Below are positions 16,249 through 24,956 of a stretch of DNA of 44,767 nucleotides, in pieces. The notes beneath the pieces were generated by a model, which was given only the letters and a program-made list of their open reading frames with translations, was not told where the DNA came from and ran no database searches. The stretch is from contig NZ_JAQGLV010000319.1 of assembly GCF_028292705.1 (NCBI RefSeq), positions 1 through 44,767 on the forward strand, read 5' to 3'. The position numbers were made by a program, and so were the translations under genes. Every line of letters begins with the position of its first letter. Position 1 is the first letter of the stretch. Origin of the DNA: Collimonas fungivorans (GTDB lineage Bacteria; Pseudomonadota; Gammaproteobacteria; Burkholderiales; Burkholderiaceae_D).

Positions 16249-16278
16249 GGTTTTTGTTGCTTATTTGTTGCTTATTGG

Positions 16279-16307
16279 TTGTTTCTGCGATTGCAGAACG
16301 GTAAAAT
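16279..16307 (+). promoter_or_regulatory. possible upstream promoter of yceD-rpmF
   Basis: TTGTTT (16279-16284), 17 bases, TAAAAT (16302-16307), followed by the GC-rich discriminator CCCGGC. Together with the TTGACG/TATTAT pair at 16350-16379 this suggests two promoters. Confidence 0.45.
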
Positions 16308-16349
16308 CCCGGCAAATGGCGGACAAAGTGCGGAAAACGCGCTAACACT

Positions 16350-16379
16350 TTGACGAATAAGGGAAAAGGCTGTTATTAT
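16350..16379 (+). promoter_or_regulatory. sigma-70 promoter of yceD-rpmF
   Basis: TTGACG (16350-16355), an 18-base spacer and TATTAT (16374-16379), 38 bases before the yceD start. Five of six bases match the consensus at -35. Confidence 0.55.
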
Positions 16380-16416
16380 CGCAGGTTTTCCGGGTTCGGC
16401 TGGGTTCAGCGTTATT

Positions 16417-16917
16417 ATGAGTGCTTTTGTCATCGACGCCTTTGAGTATGCGCGCCATAAAGAACGTCGTGAAGGCGATACGCTGGTGGCCGATCTGAGC
16501 CGCCTCTCGGCTGAGACCGCGGATCGCTCCGGCGCCCTGCATTGGGTCCTGGTTGGCGGCACCGATCAGTCAGGGCATCCGCAACTGACGCTCACTGTCA
16601 GCGGTTCGACCAAGATCATGTGCCAGCGCTGCCTGACGCCGTTCGCTTTCGATATCGATTCGGAATCGGTGCTGGTGTTGGCAAAAGACGAAGAAAGCGC
16701 CGATGCGATCGATGCGCTGCTTGATAATGACGAGATTGATGTCATCGTCGGCACTAAAACACTGAATATTGTAGAGCTGGTTGAAGATGAGGCGCTGCTG
16801 GCCTTGCCGCTGTCGCCGAAACATCCGGTTTGCCCGGACCAGTCGGCGCTTGAAGGCTTGAAAAGCGTCAAGAAAGAGTCGCCGTTTGCGATGCTCAAGA
16901 ATTTGAAGCAGCAGTAA
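16417..16917 (+). CDS. yceD: YceD/DUF177 family protein, 23S rRNA accumulation protein
   Basis: A 166-residue protein of the DUF177 family, encoded just upstream of rpmF as in most bacteria and plastids. In E. coli and plants it is needed for normal 23S rRNA accumulation, probably assisting large-subunit assembly. The conserved CQRCLTPF (Cys69, Cys72) and the acidic C-terminal DEALLALPLSPKHPVC stretch are present. The gap to rpmF is 202 bases, longer than usual, and contains a second promoter-like box, so rpmF may be partly expressed on its own. Confidence 0.93.
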   Translation: MSAFVIDAFEYARHKERREGDTLVADLSRLSAETADRSGALHWVLVGGTDQSGHPQLTLTVSGSTKIMCQRCLTPFAFDIDSESVLVLAKDEESADAIDALLDNDEIDVIVGTKTLNIVELVEDEALLALPLSPKHPVCPDQSALEGLKSVKKESPFAMLKNLKQQ

Positions 16918-16976
16918 ATAGCAGCGGCAGTAAATGGATTTGGTAAAGAATTGCGGTAAATTTGTCGCGCTGATTT

Positions 16977-16990
16977 TCACATGAATGTGA
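16977..16990. repeat. inverted repeat upstream of rpmF
   Basis: TCACATGAATGTGA, 6-bp arms around GA, in the yceD-rpmF gap. About 30 bases downstream is a TAAAAT box (17022-17027) followed by CCGCGC. An operator for a fatty-acid or growth-rate regulator is conceivable but unproven. Confidence 0.3.
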
Positions 16991-17119
16991 TTCCGTGTGA
17001 CTAAGGTGTGGCAATAGGTAGTAAAATCCGCGCACAAACGCGGCAGGAATATCCAGCCTTTCCCTGTTCTGAGGGTTGGATATGTTAAACTTTAAGATCT
17101 TAAGAAAGCAGGAGTTATC

Positions 17120-17302
17120 ATGGCAGTTCAACAAAATAAGAAGACCCCATCGAAGCGCGGCATGCACCGTGCCCACGATTTTCTGGTTGCACCTCCGCTG
17201 GCTATCGAGCCAACGACTGGTGAAACACATCTGCGCCACCACATCAGCCCGAACGGCTTTTACCGTGGCCGTAAAGTGTTGAAGACCAAGAACGACGAGT
17301 AA
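17120..17302 (+). CDS. rpmF: 50S ribosomal protein L32
   Basis: A 60-residue basic protein matching L32: it starts [20 protein letters not shown] and ends with the [10 protein letters not shown] block. It has no zinc-binding cysteines, as in E. coli L32. CAGGAG at 17109-17114 sets the ATG. L32 lies near the peptidyl transferase end of the 50S subunit. A terminator follows at 17335, which separates ribosomal expression from the plsX-fab genes. Confidence 0.97.
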   Translation: MAVQQNKKTPSKRGMHRAHDFLVAPPLAIEPTTGETHLRHHISPNGFYRGRKVLKTKNDE

Positions 17303-17334
17303 TACTTACTTGTTCTTGCGATGCAGGTCGAAGG

Positions 17335-17366
17335 CGGCGCGATGAGTTTCTCAGGGCGCCGTTTTT
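17335..17366 (+). terminator. Rho-independent terminator after rpmF
   Basis: CGGCGC (17335-17340) pairs with GCGCCG (17356-17361) around an inner TGAG/CTCA stem, followed by TTTTT at 17362-17366. Confidence 0.75.
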
Positions 17367-17393
17367 GTATGCAGAATAATTCCTTGCGTCATT

Positions 17394-17421
17394 TTGAATC
17401 GCGCCCAATCTGCCTCATAAT
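17394..17421 (+). promoter_or_regulatory. promoter of plsX and the fab genes
   Basis: TTGAAT (17394-17399), a 16-base spacer and CATAAT (17416-17421), 30 bases before the plsX ATG and just after the rpmF terminator. That position makes an independent promoter likely. Confidence 0.55.
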
Positions 17422-17451
17422 ACGGCTTAGAGTAGGCACTGAATCAAAACA

Positions 17452-18543
17452 ATGACAATCAAAATTTCTATCGACTGCATGGGTGGCGATCACGGCCCGT
17501 CGGTTACCGTTCCTGCCGCAGTTTCATTTGCCAACCGCGAGCCTGAGGCCGAGTTGGTGCTGGTTGGCCTCGAGGAAGAAATCCGGGCGCAACTGAAAAA
17601 GCACAAGGCGGGTTCCCATCCGCGTTTATCGGTGCACCATGCATCCGAAGTGGTGACGATGGACGACTCCATCGAAACCGCATTACGCCGCAAAAAAGAT
17701 TCCTCGATGCGTGTCGCCCTGCGCCTGGTCAAAGACCAGCAGGTGCAGGCATGCGTGTCGGCCGGCAATACCGGCGCCCTGATGGCAGTTTCCCGCTATC
17801 TGCTGAAGACCTTGCACGGCGTTGACCGCCCGGCGATCTGCACCATTCTCCCCAACCAGAAAGACGGCCCGACCTACATGCTCGACCTGGGCGCCAACGT
17901 CGATTGCGAAGCCGTGCACCTGCACCAGTTTGCCTTGATGGGATCGGCCCTGGTGTCGGCCATGGAAGGCAAGCCGCGGCCGACGATCGGTTTGCTGAAT
18001 GTCGGCGAAGAAGCGATCAAGGGTAATGAAGTGGTCAAGCAGACGGCGGAACTGCTGCGCGCCGACCATGAAAAAGGCATCCTGAATTTCTACGGCAATG
18101 TCGAAGGCAACGATATCTTCGAGGGCACTACCGACATTGTCGTCTGCGACGGTTTTGTCGGCAATGTCACGCTCAAGGCTTCCGAGGGGCTGGGGCGCTT
18201 CGTCAAGACCGTATTAACGACCGAATTCAAGAGCGGTATCCTGAACATGCTGGGCGCGGTTATCGCCCGCGGCGCCATCAAGGCCATCTCGCGCCGCCTC
18301 AATCCTTCGCGCTATAACGGCGCCAGCCTGCTGGGCTTGCGCGGACTGGTGTTCAAGAGCCACGGCGGCGCCGACGCCTATGGCTACGAGTGGGCCATAC
18401 AGCGTGCATTCGATGCAGCCAAATATGATGTATTGTCTCGTATTGCGACCACGATTGCGGAGCTGATGCCGCAAGCCGATACCGCGGATGGCGGCTCCGG
18501 CGAAATCGTTAATACTGAATCAACCCAACAAAAGACAGCATGA
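17452..18543 (+). CDS. plsX: phosphate acyltransferase PlsX
   Basis: A 363-residue peripheral membrane enzyme that transfers acyl groups from acyl-ACP to phosphate, making the acyl-phosphate used by PlsY in phospholipid synthesis. The N-terminal DCMGGDHGP, the central [10 protein letters not shown] and the LDLGANVDC blocks are conserved. The last ~20 residues form a polar tail. The TGA stop overlaps the fabH ATG in an ATGA arrangement, so translation of the two is probably coupled. The plsX-fabH link joins phospholipid and fatty-acid initiation steps. Confidence 0.97.
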   Translation: MTIKISIDCMGGDHGPSVTVPAAVSFANREPEAELVLVGLEEEIRAQLKKHKAGSHPRLSVHHASEVVTMDDSIETALRRKKDSSMRVALRLVKDQQVQACVSAGNTGALMAVSRYLLKTLHGVDRPAICTILPNQKDGPTYMLDLGANVDCEAVHLHQFALMGSALVSAMEGKPRPTIGLLNVGEEAIKGNEVVKQTAELLRADHEKGILNFYGNVEGNDIFEGTTDIVVCDGFVGNVTLKASEGLGRFVKTVLTTEFKSGILNMLGAVIARGAIKAISRRLNPSRYNGASLLGLRGLVFKSHGGADAYGYEWAIQRAFDAAKYDVLSRIATTIAELMPQADTADGGSGEIVNTESTQQKTA

Positions 18544-19526
18544 CTACATATAGCAAAATTGTCGGTACCGGCAGCTATTTGCCGCCGAAACGGGTAAGCA
18601 ACCAGGAACTCGCTGCGCAGCTTGCCGAGAAGGGCATAGAGACATCGCACGAATGGATTTTCTCCCGCAGCGGCATCGCCGCGCGCCATTACGCTGAAGC
18701 CGATGTGCAATCCAGCGATCTCGCGGTAGCCGCGGCCAGGCAGGCGCTGGACATGGCGCACATGCAGCCCGACGATATCGACCTGGTGATCGTCGCCACC
18801 TCAACCCCCGATCATTTCGGTGGTTTCCCGAGCACTGCCTGCGTAGTGCAGCAAAAGCTCGGCATCGTCAATGGCGGCGCGGCGTTTGACGTGCAGGCCG
18901 TGTGCAGCGGGTTTGTATATGCAGTGTCGATCGCGGACAGCTTCATCAAGTCCGGCGCGCACAAGAACGTGCTGGTGATTGGCACCGAGGTTTTTTCGCG
19001 GATCCTGAATTTTGAAGACCGCACCACTTGCGTACTGTTCGGCGACGGCGCCGGCGCGGTGGTCATGACCGCTTCCGCCGAGCCGGGCATTCTCGCCACC
19101 AAGCTGCACGCCGACGGCCGCCACAAGGATATCCTGTGCGTTCCAGGCAAGGTCAATGCCGGCGTGGTCGAAGGCAGCGCTTATCTGTACATGGACGGCC
19201 AGGCAGTGTTCAAGCTGGCGGTCTCGGTATTGGAAAAAGTCGCCAACGAAACCTTGCAGATGGCCGGCATGTCGGCCTCCGAGATCGACTGGCTGATCCC
19301 GCACCAGGCCAATATCCGCATCATGCAAAGCACCGCCCGCAAACTGGGTCTGGACAACGAGCGCATGGTAGTGACGGTAGACCAGCATGGCAATACTTCG
19401 GCGGCTTCGATTCCGCTGGCGCTGGACCAGGCCGTACGCGATGGCCGCGTCAAGCCCGGCCACAACGTCATGATGGAAGGCGTAGGCGGCGGCTTTACAT
19501 GGGGCGCCATCTTGGCGCGCATGTAA
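18540..19526 (+). CDS. fabH: 3-oxoacyl-ACP synthase III FabH
   Basis: A 328-residue ketosynthase that condenses acetyl-CoA with malonyl-ACP to start fatty-acid elongation. The catalytic triad reads as Cys122 (AVCSGF), His255 (IPHQANIR) and Asn285 (HGNTSAAS). The active site lies in the usual thiolase fold with two halves. The ATG overlaps the plsX stop by four bases. A 103-base gap containing a bulged hairpin separates it from fabD. Confidence 0.97.
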   Translation: MTTYSKIVGTGSYLPPKRVSNQELAAQLAEKGIETSHEWIFSRSGIAARHYAEADVQSSDLAVAAARQALDMAHMQPDDIDLVIVATSTPDHFGGFPSTACVVQQKLGIVNGGAAFDVQAVCSGFVYAVSIADSFIKSGAHKNVLVIGTEVFSRILNFEDRTTCVLFGDGAGAVVMTASAEPGILATKLHADGRHKDILCVPGKVNAGVVEGSAYLYMDGQAVFKLAVSVLEKVANETLQMAGMSASEIDWLIPHQANIRIMQSTARKLGLDNERMVVTVDQHGNTSAASIPLALDQAVRDGRVKPGHNVMMEGVGGGFTWGAILARM

Positions 19527-19629
19527 GGACGTTGAATGCAGAGGCGTTGCTTGCGGCTCGCTCCGCGGTCACGGCATCGCGGCGAGCTGTTTGATAAATT
19601 TGATACCCATTTAGGTAAGGCAGCAAGGC

Positions 19630-20562
19630 ATGAATAAGTTCGCGTTTGTTTTTCCGGGCCAGGGTTCGCAAGCCGTTGGCATGCTCAACGGTTTTGCCGA
19701 TAACCCGGTAGTAAAAGATACTGTCGCGGAAGCTTCCGAGGCGCTGCAGTTCGACCTCGGCAAGCTGATCGCCGAAGGGCCGAAAGAAGAGCTGGACCTG
19801 ACTACCAACACGCAGCCGGTCATGCTGACCGCGGCGGTCGCCTGCTATCGGGCCTGGCTGGCCGCGGGCGGCAAGGCGCCGGCGCTGGTTGCCGGGCACA
19901 GCCTGGGCGAGTATTCGGCGCTGGTCGCTGCCGGTGTGATCGCGTTCAAGGATGCTGTGCCGCTGGTGCGGTTCCGGGCGCAGGCGATGCAGCAGGCGGT
20001 GCCGGTCGGGCAGGGCGGCATGGCGGTTATCCTCGGCTTGTCGGATGAAGACGTGCGTGCGGTCTGCGCGGCGGCTGCCCAGGGCGAAATCGTCGAGGCG
20101 GTGAACTTCAATGCGCCGGCACAGGTGGTCATCGCCGGCCATAAGGGAGCGATCGAGCGCGCCTGCGTCGCCGCCAAGGAAAAAGGTGCGAAACGCGCCT
20201 TGCCATTGCCGGTATCGGCCCCATTTCATTCCTCGTTGCTGAAGCCGGCATCGGATCGTTTGCGTGAATACATGCAAGGCCTGGTTTTCGCTGCGCCGCA
20301 GATTGCGCTGATCAATAACGTCGATGTCGCCATCGTCAATGATCCGGCGGCCATCAAGGATGCGCTGGTGCGGCAGGCGGCCAGCCCGGTGCGCTGGGTG
20401 GAAACGGTGCAGAAAATTGCCGCCGAAGGCATCACCCATGTGGTGGAATGCGGTCCGGGCAAGGTTCTTGCTGGCCTGACCAAGCGTATTAATGACAGCC
20501 TGATCGGCGACATGATTGTCGACCAGGCGTCGCTGGATAAAATGTTGGAGACTTTCAAGTGA
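19630..20562 (+). CDS. fabD: malonyl-CoA:ACP transacylase FabD
   Basis: A 310-residue acyltransferase that loads malonyl groups from CoA onto acyl carrier protein. The N-terminal FPGQGSQ loop, the nucleophile Ser91 in GHSLGEYS and the catalytic His200 (APFHSS) are present. The stop overlaps the fabG GTG start (GTGA), which suggests coupled translation. AAGG precedes the ATG. Confidence 0.97.
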   Translation: MNKFAFVFPGQGSQAVGMLNGFADNPVVKDTVAEASEALQFDLGKLIAEGPKEELDLTTNTQPVMLTAAVACYRAWLAAGGKAPALVAGHSLGEYSALVAAGVIAFKDAVPLVRFRAQAMQQAVPVGQGGMAVILGLSDEDVRAVCAAAAQGEIVEAVNFNAPAQVVIAGHKGAIERACVAAKEKGAKRALPLPVSAPFHSSLLKPASDRLREYMQGLVFAAPQIALINNVDVAIVNDPAAIKDALVRQAASPVRWVETVQKIAAEGITHVVECGPGKVLAGLTKRINDSLIGDMIVDQASLDKMLETFK

Positions 20563-21329
20563 CTTTACCAAACACCGTTTTACAGGATTTAATTGGCCAG
20601 GTGGCCTTGGTCACCGGCGCATCGCGCGGCATCGGCCGGGCCATTGCATTGCAGTTGCTGCAGCGTGGCGCCAAAGTAGTCGGCACGGCAACTTCCGAGG
20701 CAGGTGCGGCGGCCATCGCCGAATATCTGGAGGCCAGCCAGCCGGGCAACGGCCGCGGCATCGTGCTGGATGTGAACGATGCAGCCGGCTGTGCGGCGGC
20801 GGTCGAACTGGCGCACAAGGAATTCGGCGGATTGTCGATACTTGTCAATAATGCAGGCATCACCAAGGACCAGCTGGCGATGCGCATGAAGGACGAAGAC
20901 TGGGACGCCGTCATTTCCACCAACCTGACCGCGGTGGCGCGTTTGTCGCGCGCCGTCTTGCGTGGCATGATGAAGGCCAAGCATGGCCGTATCATCAATA
21001 TCACTTCGGTGGTCGGTTCGGCCGGCAATCCGGGGCAAATGAATTATGCTGCAGCCAAGGCCGGCGTCTCTGGCATGAGCCGTGCACTGGCGCGCGAGAT
21101 CGGCAGCCGCAATATCACGGTCAACTGCGTTGCGCCCGGTTTTATCGATACCGACATGACCAAGGCCCTGGGCGAAGAGCAGCACGCGGCATTGCTGCAG
21201 CAGATCCCGCTGGGACGGCTGGGCGCCGCGGAAGAGGTGGCGGCGGCCGTGGTTTTCCTGGCGTCGCCGCAGGCCGGCTACATTACGGGCAGCACTTTGC
21301 ACGTAAATGGCGGCATGTACATGAGTTGA
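20559..21329 (+). CDS. fabG: 3-oxoacyl-ACP reductase FabG
   Basis: A 256-residue short-chain dehydrogenase that reduces 3-oxoacyl-ACP with NADPH. TGASRGIG (19-26) binds the cofactor, NNAG is the structural motif, and Tyr163/Lys167 (NYAAAK) are catalytic with a Ser in TSVVGSAG. The GTG start at 20559 overlaps the fabD stop and gives an N-terminus about ten residues longer than usual. A 179-base AT-rich gap follows before acpP. Confidence 0.96.
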   Translation: MTLPNTVLQDLIGQVALVTGASRGIGRAIALQLLQRGAKVVGTATSEAGAAAIAEYLEASQPGNGRGIVLDVNDAAGCAAAVELAHKEFGGLSILVNNAGITKDQLAMRMKDEDWDAVISTNLTAVARLSRAVLRGMMKAKHGRIINITSVVGSAGNPGQMNYAAAKAGVSGMSRALAREIGSRNITVNCVAPGFIDTDMTKALGEEQHAALLQQIPLGRLGAAEEVAAAVVFLASPQAGYITGSTLHVNGGMYMS

Positions 21330-21508
21330 GCATGCGCTGAAGCAAGTTTGCAGTTCCAGGCTTATTTCAGAGTTAAATGTAAGTTGTACCTATTTAGAAG
21401 CTTTTGACGTAGTTTTGTTAAATATTAAAGACTAATGTCGAAAGTAAATTTTCAATGCGCAAACCTGCTAAAATGCGCGCACTTTCTGTAACCTAATGGA
21501 GGCATCAC
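21330..21508 (+). promoter_or_regulatory. AT-rich fabG-acpP gap with possible acpP promoter
   Basis: No gene. TTGACG lies at 21404-21409 but without a good -10 at proper distance. TAAAAT at 21469-21474 is followed by GCGCGC, a GC-rich discriminator of the type seen at stringently controlled promoters. A separate strong promoter for acpP would fit its high expression. Confidence 0.4.
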
Positions 21509-21748
21509 ATGTCCGATATCGAACAACGCGTTAAAAAAATCGTCGCTGAGCAACTGGGCGTCGCAGAAGCTGACATCAAGACCGAGTCGTCGTTTGTCAA
21601 CGACCTGGGTGCTGATTCGCTCGATACAGTTGAACTGGTGATGGCGCTGGAAGATGAGTTCGAAATGGAAATCCCTGACGAACAAGCTGAAAAGATCACT
21701 ACAGTGCAACAGGCTATCGATTACGCTACGGCTCACGTTAAGGCCTAA
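21509..21748 (+). CDS. acpP: acyl carrier protein
   Basis: A 79-residue acidic protein that carries growing acyl chains on a 4'-phosphopantetheine arm attached to Ser37 in GADSLDTVE. The whole sequence matches bacterial AcpP closely. TGGAGG lies before the ATG. The arm would be added by AcpS, which is encoded in this window at 35075. FabF follows after 30 bases. Confidence 0.98.
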   Translation: MSDIEQRVKKIVAEQLGVAEADIKTESSFVNDLGADSLDTVELVMALEDEFEMEIPDEQAEKITTVQQAIDYATAHVKA

Positions 21749-21778
21749 GCAAGCTTTGAATGTATCCAGGAGAACCGC

Positions 21779-23020
21779 TTGAGCCGCACACGTGAACGTC
21801 GCGTTGTGATCACTGGCCTGGGTTGCATTTCACCGGTCGGCAATACGATTGCCGATGCGTGGAGTGCGATTATCTCAGGCAAATCAGGGATCGCAGCCAT
21901 CACTAAGTTTGACGCCACTGCTTTTTCCACGCGTTTTGCGGGAGAAGTGAAGGGCTTCAATATCGAAGATTACATTCCCGCCAAAGAAGCACGGCATATG
22001 GATACCTTTATCCACTATGGCATGGCGGCGGGGATGCAGGCGATGCAAGACAGTGGCCTGGAAGTAACTGAAACTAATGCTGAGCGGATAGGCGTCATCA
22101 TCGGCTCCGGCATTGGCGGCTTGCCGTTGATCGAAGAAACGCATGCCGAACTGACTGCTCGCGGCCCGCGCCGGATCAGCCCGTTCTTCATCCCGGCATC
22201 GATCATCAACATGATTTCCGGCAACCTGTCGATCAAATACGGTCTGAAAGGACCGAATCTGGCGATCGTGACTGCCTGCACCACAGGCTTGCATTGTATC
22301 GGTGCAGCCGGCCGCATGATTCAGTACGGCGATGCCGACGTGATGATCGCCGGCGGTGCGGAATCAAGCGTGTCGCCGTTGGGCGTTGGCGGTTTTGCGT
22401 CGGCGCGTGCCTTGTCGGCGCGCAATGACGATCCCGCTACCGCCTCGCGTCCGTGGGACAAGGACCGTGACGGTTTTGTATTGGGCGAGGGCGCCGGTGT
22501 GCTGGTGCTTGAAGAATACGAACACGCCAAGGCGCGCGGCGCCAAGATTTACGCGGAACTGCTCGGCTTCGGCATGAGCGGCGACGCTTACCACATGACT
22601 GCGCCTAGCCTGGACGGTCCGCGCCGCTGCGTAGGCAATGCCTTGCGCGATGCCGGCATCAATCCTGACCAGGTGCAGTACCTGAATGCGCACGGTACTT
22701 CGACCCCTCTGGGCGACAAGAACGAAACGGAAGCGATCAAGGCGGCTTTCGGCGACCACGCTTATAAACTGGTGGTCAATTCGACCAAGTCGATGACCGG
22801 CCATTTGCTGGGCGGCGCCGGTGGCCTGGAGTCGGTGTTTACCGTACTGGCCTTGCACAATCAGATCTCGCCGCCGACCACCAATATTTTCAACCAGGAT
22901 CCTGAATGCGATCTTGATTACTGCGCCAATACCGCGCGGGACATGAAAATAGACATTGCGGTCAAAAACTCATTCGGCTTTGGCGGCACGAATGGCACCC
23001 TGGTTTTTGGCAAAATCTAG
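21779..23020 (+). CDS. fabF: 3-oxoacyl-ACP synthase II FabF
   Basis: A 413-residue ketosynthase that elongates acyl-ACP with malonyl-ACP. Catalytic residues are Cys167 (TACTTG), His305 (NAHGTSTP), Lys337 and His342 (STKSMTGH). The start is a TTG at 21779: AGGAG stands six bases upstream and no ATG fits the family N-terminus ([13 protein letters not shown]). It is the last gene of the fab run; a strong terminator follows. Confidence 0.96.
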   Translation: MSRTRERRVVITGLGCISPVGNTIADAWSAIISGKSGIAAITKFDATAFSTRFAGEVKGFNIEDYIPAKEARHMDTFIHYGMAAGMQAMQDSGLEVTETNAERIGVIIGSGIGGLPLIEETHAELTARGPRRISPFFIPASIINMISGNLSIKYGLKGPNLAIVTACTTGLHCIGAAGRMIQYGDADVMIAGGAESSVSPLGVGGFASARALSARNDDPATASRPWDKDRDGFVLGEGAGVLVLEEYEHAKARGAKIYAELLGFGMSGDAYHMTAPSLDGPRRCVGNALRDAGINPDQVQYLNAHGTSTPLGDKNETEAIKAAFGDHAYKLVVNSTKSMTGHLLGGAGGLESVFTVLALHNQISPPTTNIFNQDPECDLDYCANTARDMKIDIAVKNSFGFGGTNGTLVFGKI

Positions 23021-23035
23021 ACTTTTGCTGCAGGC

Positions 23036-23074
23036 TTCGAACCGGCTTCCGCGGATGCCGGTTCGAAATTCGTT
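23036..23074 (+). terminator. terminator of the fab operon
   Basis: A perfect 11-bp stem, TTCGAACCGGC (23036-23046) with GCCGGTTCGAA (23057-23067), a ten-base loop, and then a broken T-rich tract ATTCGTTTT. It is 15 bases after the fabF stop. Confidence 0.75.
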
Positions 23075-23085
23075 TTAAGCTCGTC

Positions 23086-23568
23086 ATGATGTCGATCTCC
23101 CTGTCAGCCGTGATCCAGCCCTCCAGGGTATTGTCGGCGCTGGTTGGCCTGCAATGTCTGCTGGTCGCATCGACAGGCGTCCTGATTGCCGTCGGCGCAG
23201 TCGGCGATCTAGCGTTATCCGAGCGCCTTGCTCTGGCCTTGCTGTGTTTGGCAGCGGCTATTTACGGAATAACGCGCTACTATCGTAGCAGGCATGCGGT
23301 TCACATCGATATTTCCGGAAGCGGCCGCATCAGGATTGCCGATATGGCAATCAAGCACGCCCTGCCCACTGCAAAACAGATACCATCGCCAGCGAAATTG
23401 CTTGAAGGCACTACTCTCTGGTCACATTTACTGCTGCTGCGCCTTCGATTGGATAGCGGCTCGGTCCGAACAATCGCTATACTGCCTGATTGTGTGTCTC
23501 ACGATACTTTCAGAAATTTATCCGTGGCATGTCGCTGGATTGCATCACAGGCGAACGCGGGCGAATAA
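23086..23568 (+). CDS. YgfX/CptA-like small membrane protein
   Basis: A 160-residue protein with two transmembrane helices (about 16-38 and 47-63), a short basic stretch RYYRSR, and a soluble C-terminal domain ending in ILPDCVSHDTFRNLSVACRW. That last block and the two-helix topology resemble YgfX proteins, where LPDSLSxExFRxLRVWLR is typical. In E. coli YgfX is paired with SdhE and has been described as a toxin affecting FtsZ and MreB; no SdhE partner is encoded here. It lies between the fab terminator and rpoE, a place often occupied by such a protein in Betaproteobacteria. ATG 23086 or 23089 may start it; Shine-Dalgarno support is weak. Confidence 0.7.
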   Translation: MMSISLSAVIQPSRVLSALVGLQCLLVASTGVLIAVGAVGDLALSERLALALLCLAAAIYGITRYYRSRHAVHIDISGSGRIRIADMAIKHALPTAKQIPSPAKLLEGTTLWSHLLLLRLRLDSGSVRTIAILPDCVSHDTFRNLSVACRWIASQANAGE

Positions 23569-23608
23569 GGCGGGACTCTCTGGATTGGATAATGAATAAG
23601 CATGTTAT

Positions 23609-23636
23609 TGAACTTTTGTTATTGCTTACTATCTAT
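23609..23636 (+). promoter_or_regulatory. possible sigma-E autoregulated promoter of rpoE
   Basis: TGAACTT (23609-23615), a 16-base spacer and TCTAT (23632-23636), close to the known sigma-E pattern GGAACTT-N16-TCTAA/TCAAA. It lies 44 bases before the rpoE start. Confidence 0.5.
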
Positions 23637-23680
23637 TTCCGCGCCCGTATGCAAGTCGCAACAAAACAAGGGAATGGGGA

Positions 23681-24283
23681 TTGACGACAGAACGCGAAAT
23701 TGATCAACTGCTTGTCGAGCGTGTACAGCGTGGCGATAAGAAGGCGTTCGAGCTCTTGGTTATTAAATACCAACGCAAGCTGATGCGTCTTGTTTCGCGG
23801 CTGGTGCGCGACCAGGCAGAAGCCGAGGATGTTGTGCAGGAAGCCTTTATCAAGGCTTACCGGGCGCTGCCTCAGTTTAGGGGCGACTCGGCCTTTTATA
23901 CCTGGCTGTATCGGATTGGCATTAATACTGCTAAGAACTATCTTGTGACGCAAGGGCGCAGGGCGCCCACCTCAACCGAGGCAAATTCAGAGGAAGCAGA
24001 AACTTTTGACGATGGCGAGCAACTAAGGGATATAAACACTCCAGAATCCTTGCTGGCCACCAAGCAGATAGCACAAACCGTGAATACTGCGATGGAGGCG
24101 TTGCCGGCAGAACTGCGTACGGCGATTACCTTGCGCGAGATTGAGGGATTGAGTTATGACGAAATTGCAGAAGCAATGGGATGTCCGATAGGAACGGTAC
24201 GCAGTCGGATATTCAGAGCACGGGAAGCTATCGCAGATAAGTTGAGGCCATTGCTGGATACGGCCATCGACAAACGTTGGTAA
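23681..24283 (+). CDS. rpoE: RNA polymerase sigma factor RpoE (AlgU type)
   Basis: A 200-residue ECF sigma factor of group ECF02 that directs envelope-stress transcription. Region 2 is FELLVIKYQRKLMRLVSR through the YTWLYRIGINTAKNYL block (-10 recognition), and region 4 contains LREIEGLSYDEIAEAMG and GTVRSRIFRARE (-35 recognition). The TTG start at 23681 is preceded by GGAATGGGGA and gives MTTEREIDQLL, like related RpoE proteins. It leads the rpoE-rseA-rseB-mucD operon and would be held inactive by RseA at the membrane. Confidence 0.96.
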   Translation: MTTEREIDQLLVERVQRGDKKAFELLVIKYQRKLMRLVSRLVRDQAEAEDVVQEAFIKAYRALPQFRGDSAFYTWLYRIGINTAKNYLVTQGRRAPTSTEANSEEAETFDDGEQLRDINTPESLLATKQIAQTVNTAMEALPAELRTAITLREIEGLSYDEIAEAMGCPIGTVRSRIFRAREAIADKLRPLLDTAIDKRW

Positions 24284-24337
24284 AAAAGATAGCGGTTTTT
24301 CGGGAACGAAGGGGTTGGCCAGGTTTTAAGGTGACTT

Positions 24338-24955
24338 ATGAATACCAAAGATATAACCCAAGAGCAGATATCTGCCTTGGCTGACGGGGAATTGTCCAAC
24401 GCCTATGTGGATATGGCGCTGGCGGCTTTGCGTCAAACGGATGGCCGCGACACGTGGGACGTCTATCACCAGATAGGCGACATCATGCGTTCGGACGATA
24501 TGGCGTTGACCATGAGTGCGGATTTTTCCGCCCGCATGGCGGCGCGGCTGGAGGCTGAGCCGGCTATCATTGCCGCGCCCTTGGCCGTCACTGCGCAGCC
24601 GTCGGAACAGATTGCTGTCGGTGGCGGCCAGCCTGTACACGTCGGTGGAATAGGCGTCAGACGTTCGATCAAGCGCTTTGCCCTGCCAGGCATGGCGGCG
24701 GCTGCGGTAGCGGCTGCAGCGTTCATCATCACGCCGCAGACGGCGATGGTCAGCGGTCCGTCGGCGGCTCCGCAGCTGGCCCTGGCGTCTGCTTCCGCGG
24801 TCAGCGACGATCATGTCGTCACGCATTCCGGAGTGGTGCTGCGGGATTCGCGGATGGATGAATATCTGACGGCCCATCAACGTTTCTCTCCTTCCCTTTA
24901 TAGCGCTGCGCAATACGCACGGCCGGCCACATTTGCCCCTGATGCTAATAACTAA
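24338..24955 (+). CDS. rseA: anti-sigma-E factor RseA (MucA type)
   Basis: A 205-residue single-pass membrane protein. The cytoplasmic N-terminal domain (about 1-75, with ISALADGEL and WDVYHQIGDIMR) binds and inhibits RpoE. A transmembrane helix at about 114-132 is Ala-rich, and the periplasmic C-terminal part would bind RseB. In the family it is cut in turn by a DegS-like and an RseP protease during stress. It follows rpoE by 54 bases and ends one base before rseB. Confidence 0.93.
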   Translation: MNTKDITQEQISALADGELSNAYVDMALAALRQTDGRDTWDVYHQIGDIMRSDDMALTMSADFSARMAARLEAEPAIIAAPLAVTAQPSEQIAVGGGQPVHVGGIGVRRSIKRFALPGMAAAAVAAAAFIITPQTAMVSGPSAAPQLALASASAVSDDHVVTHSGVVLRDSRMDEYLTAHQRFSPSLYSAAQYARPATFAPDANN

Positions 24956-24956
24956 C

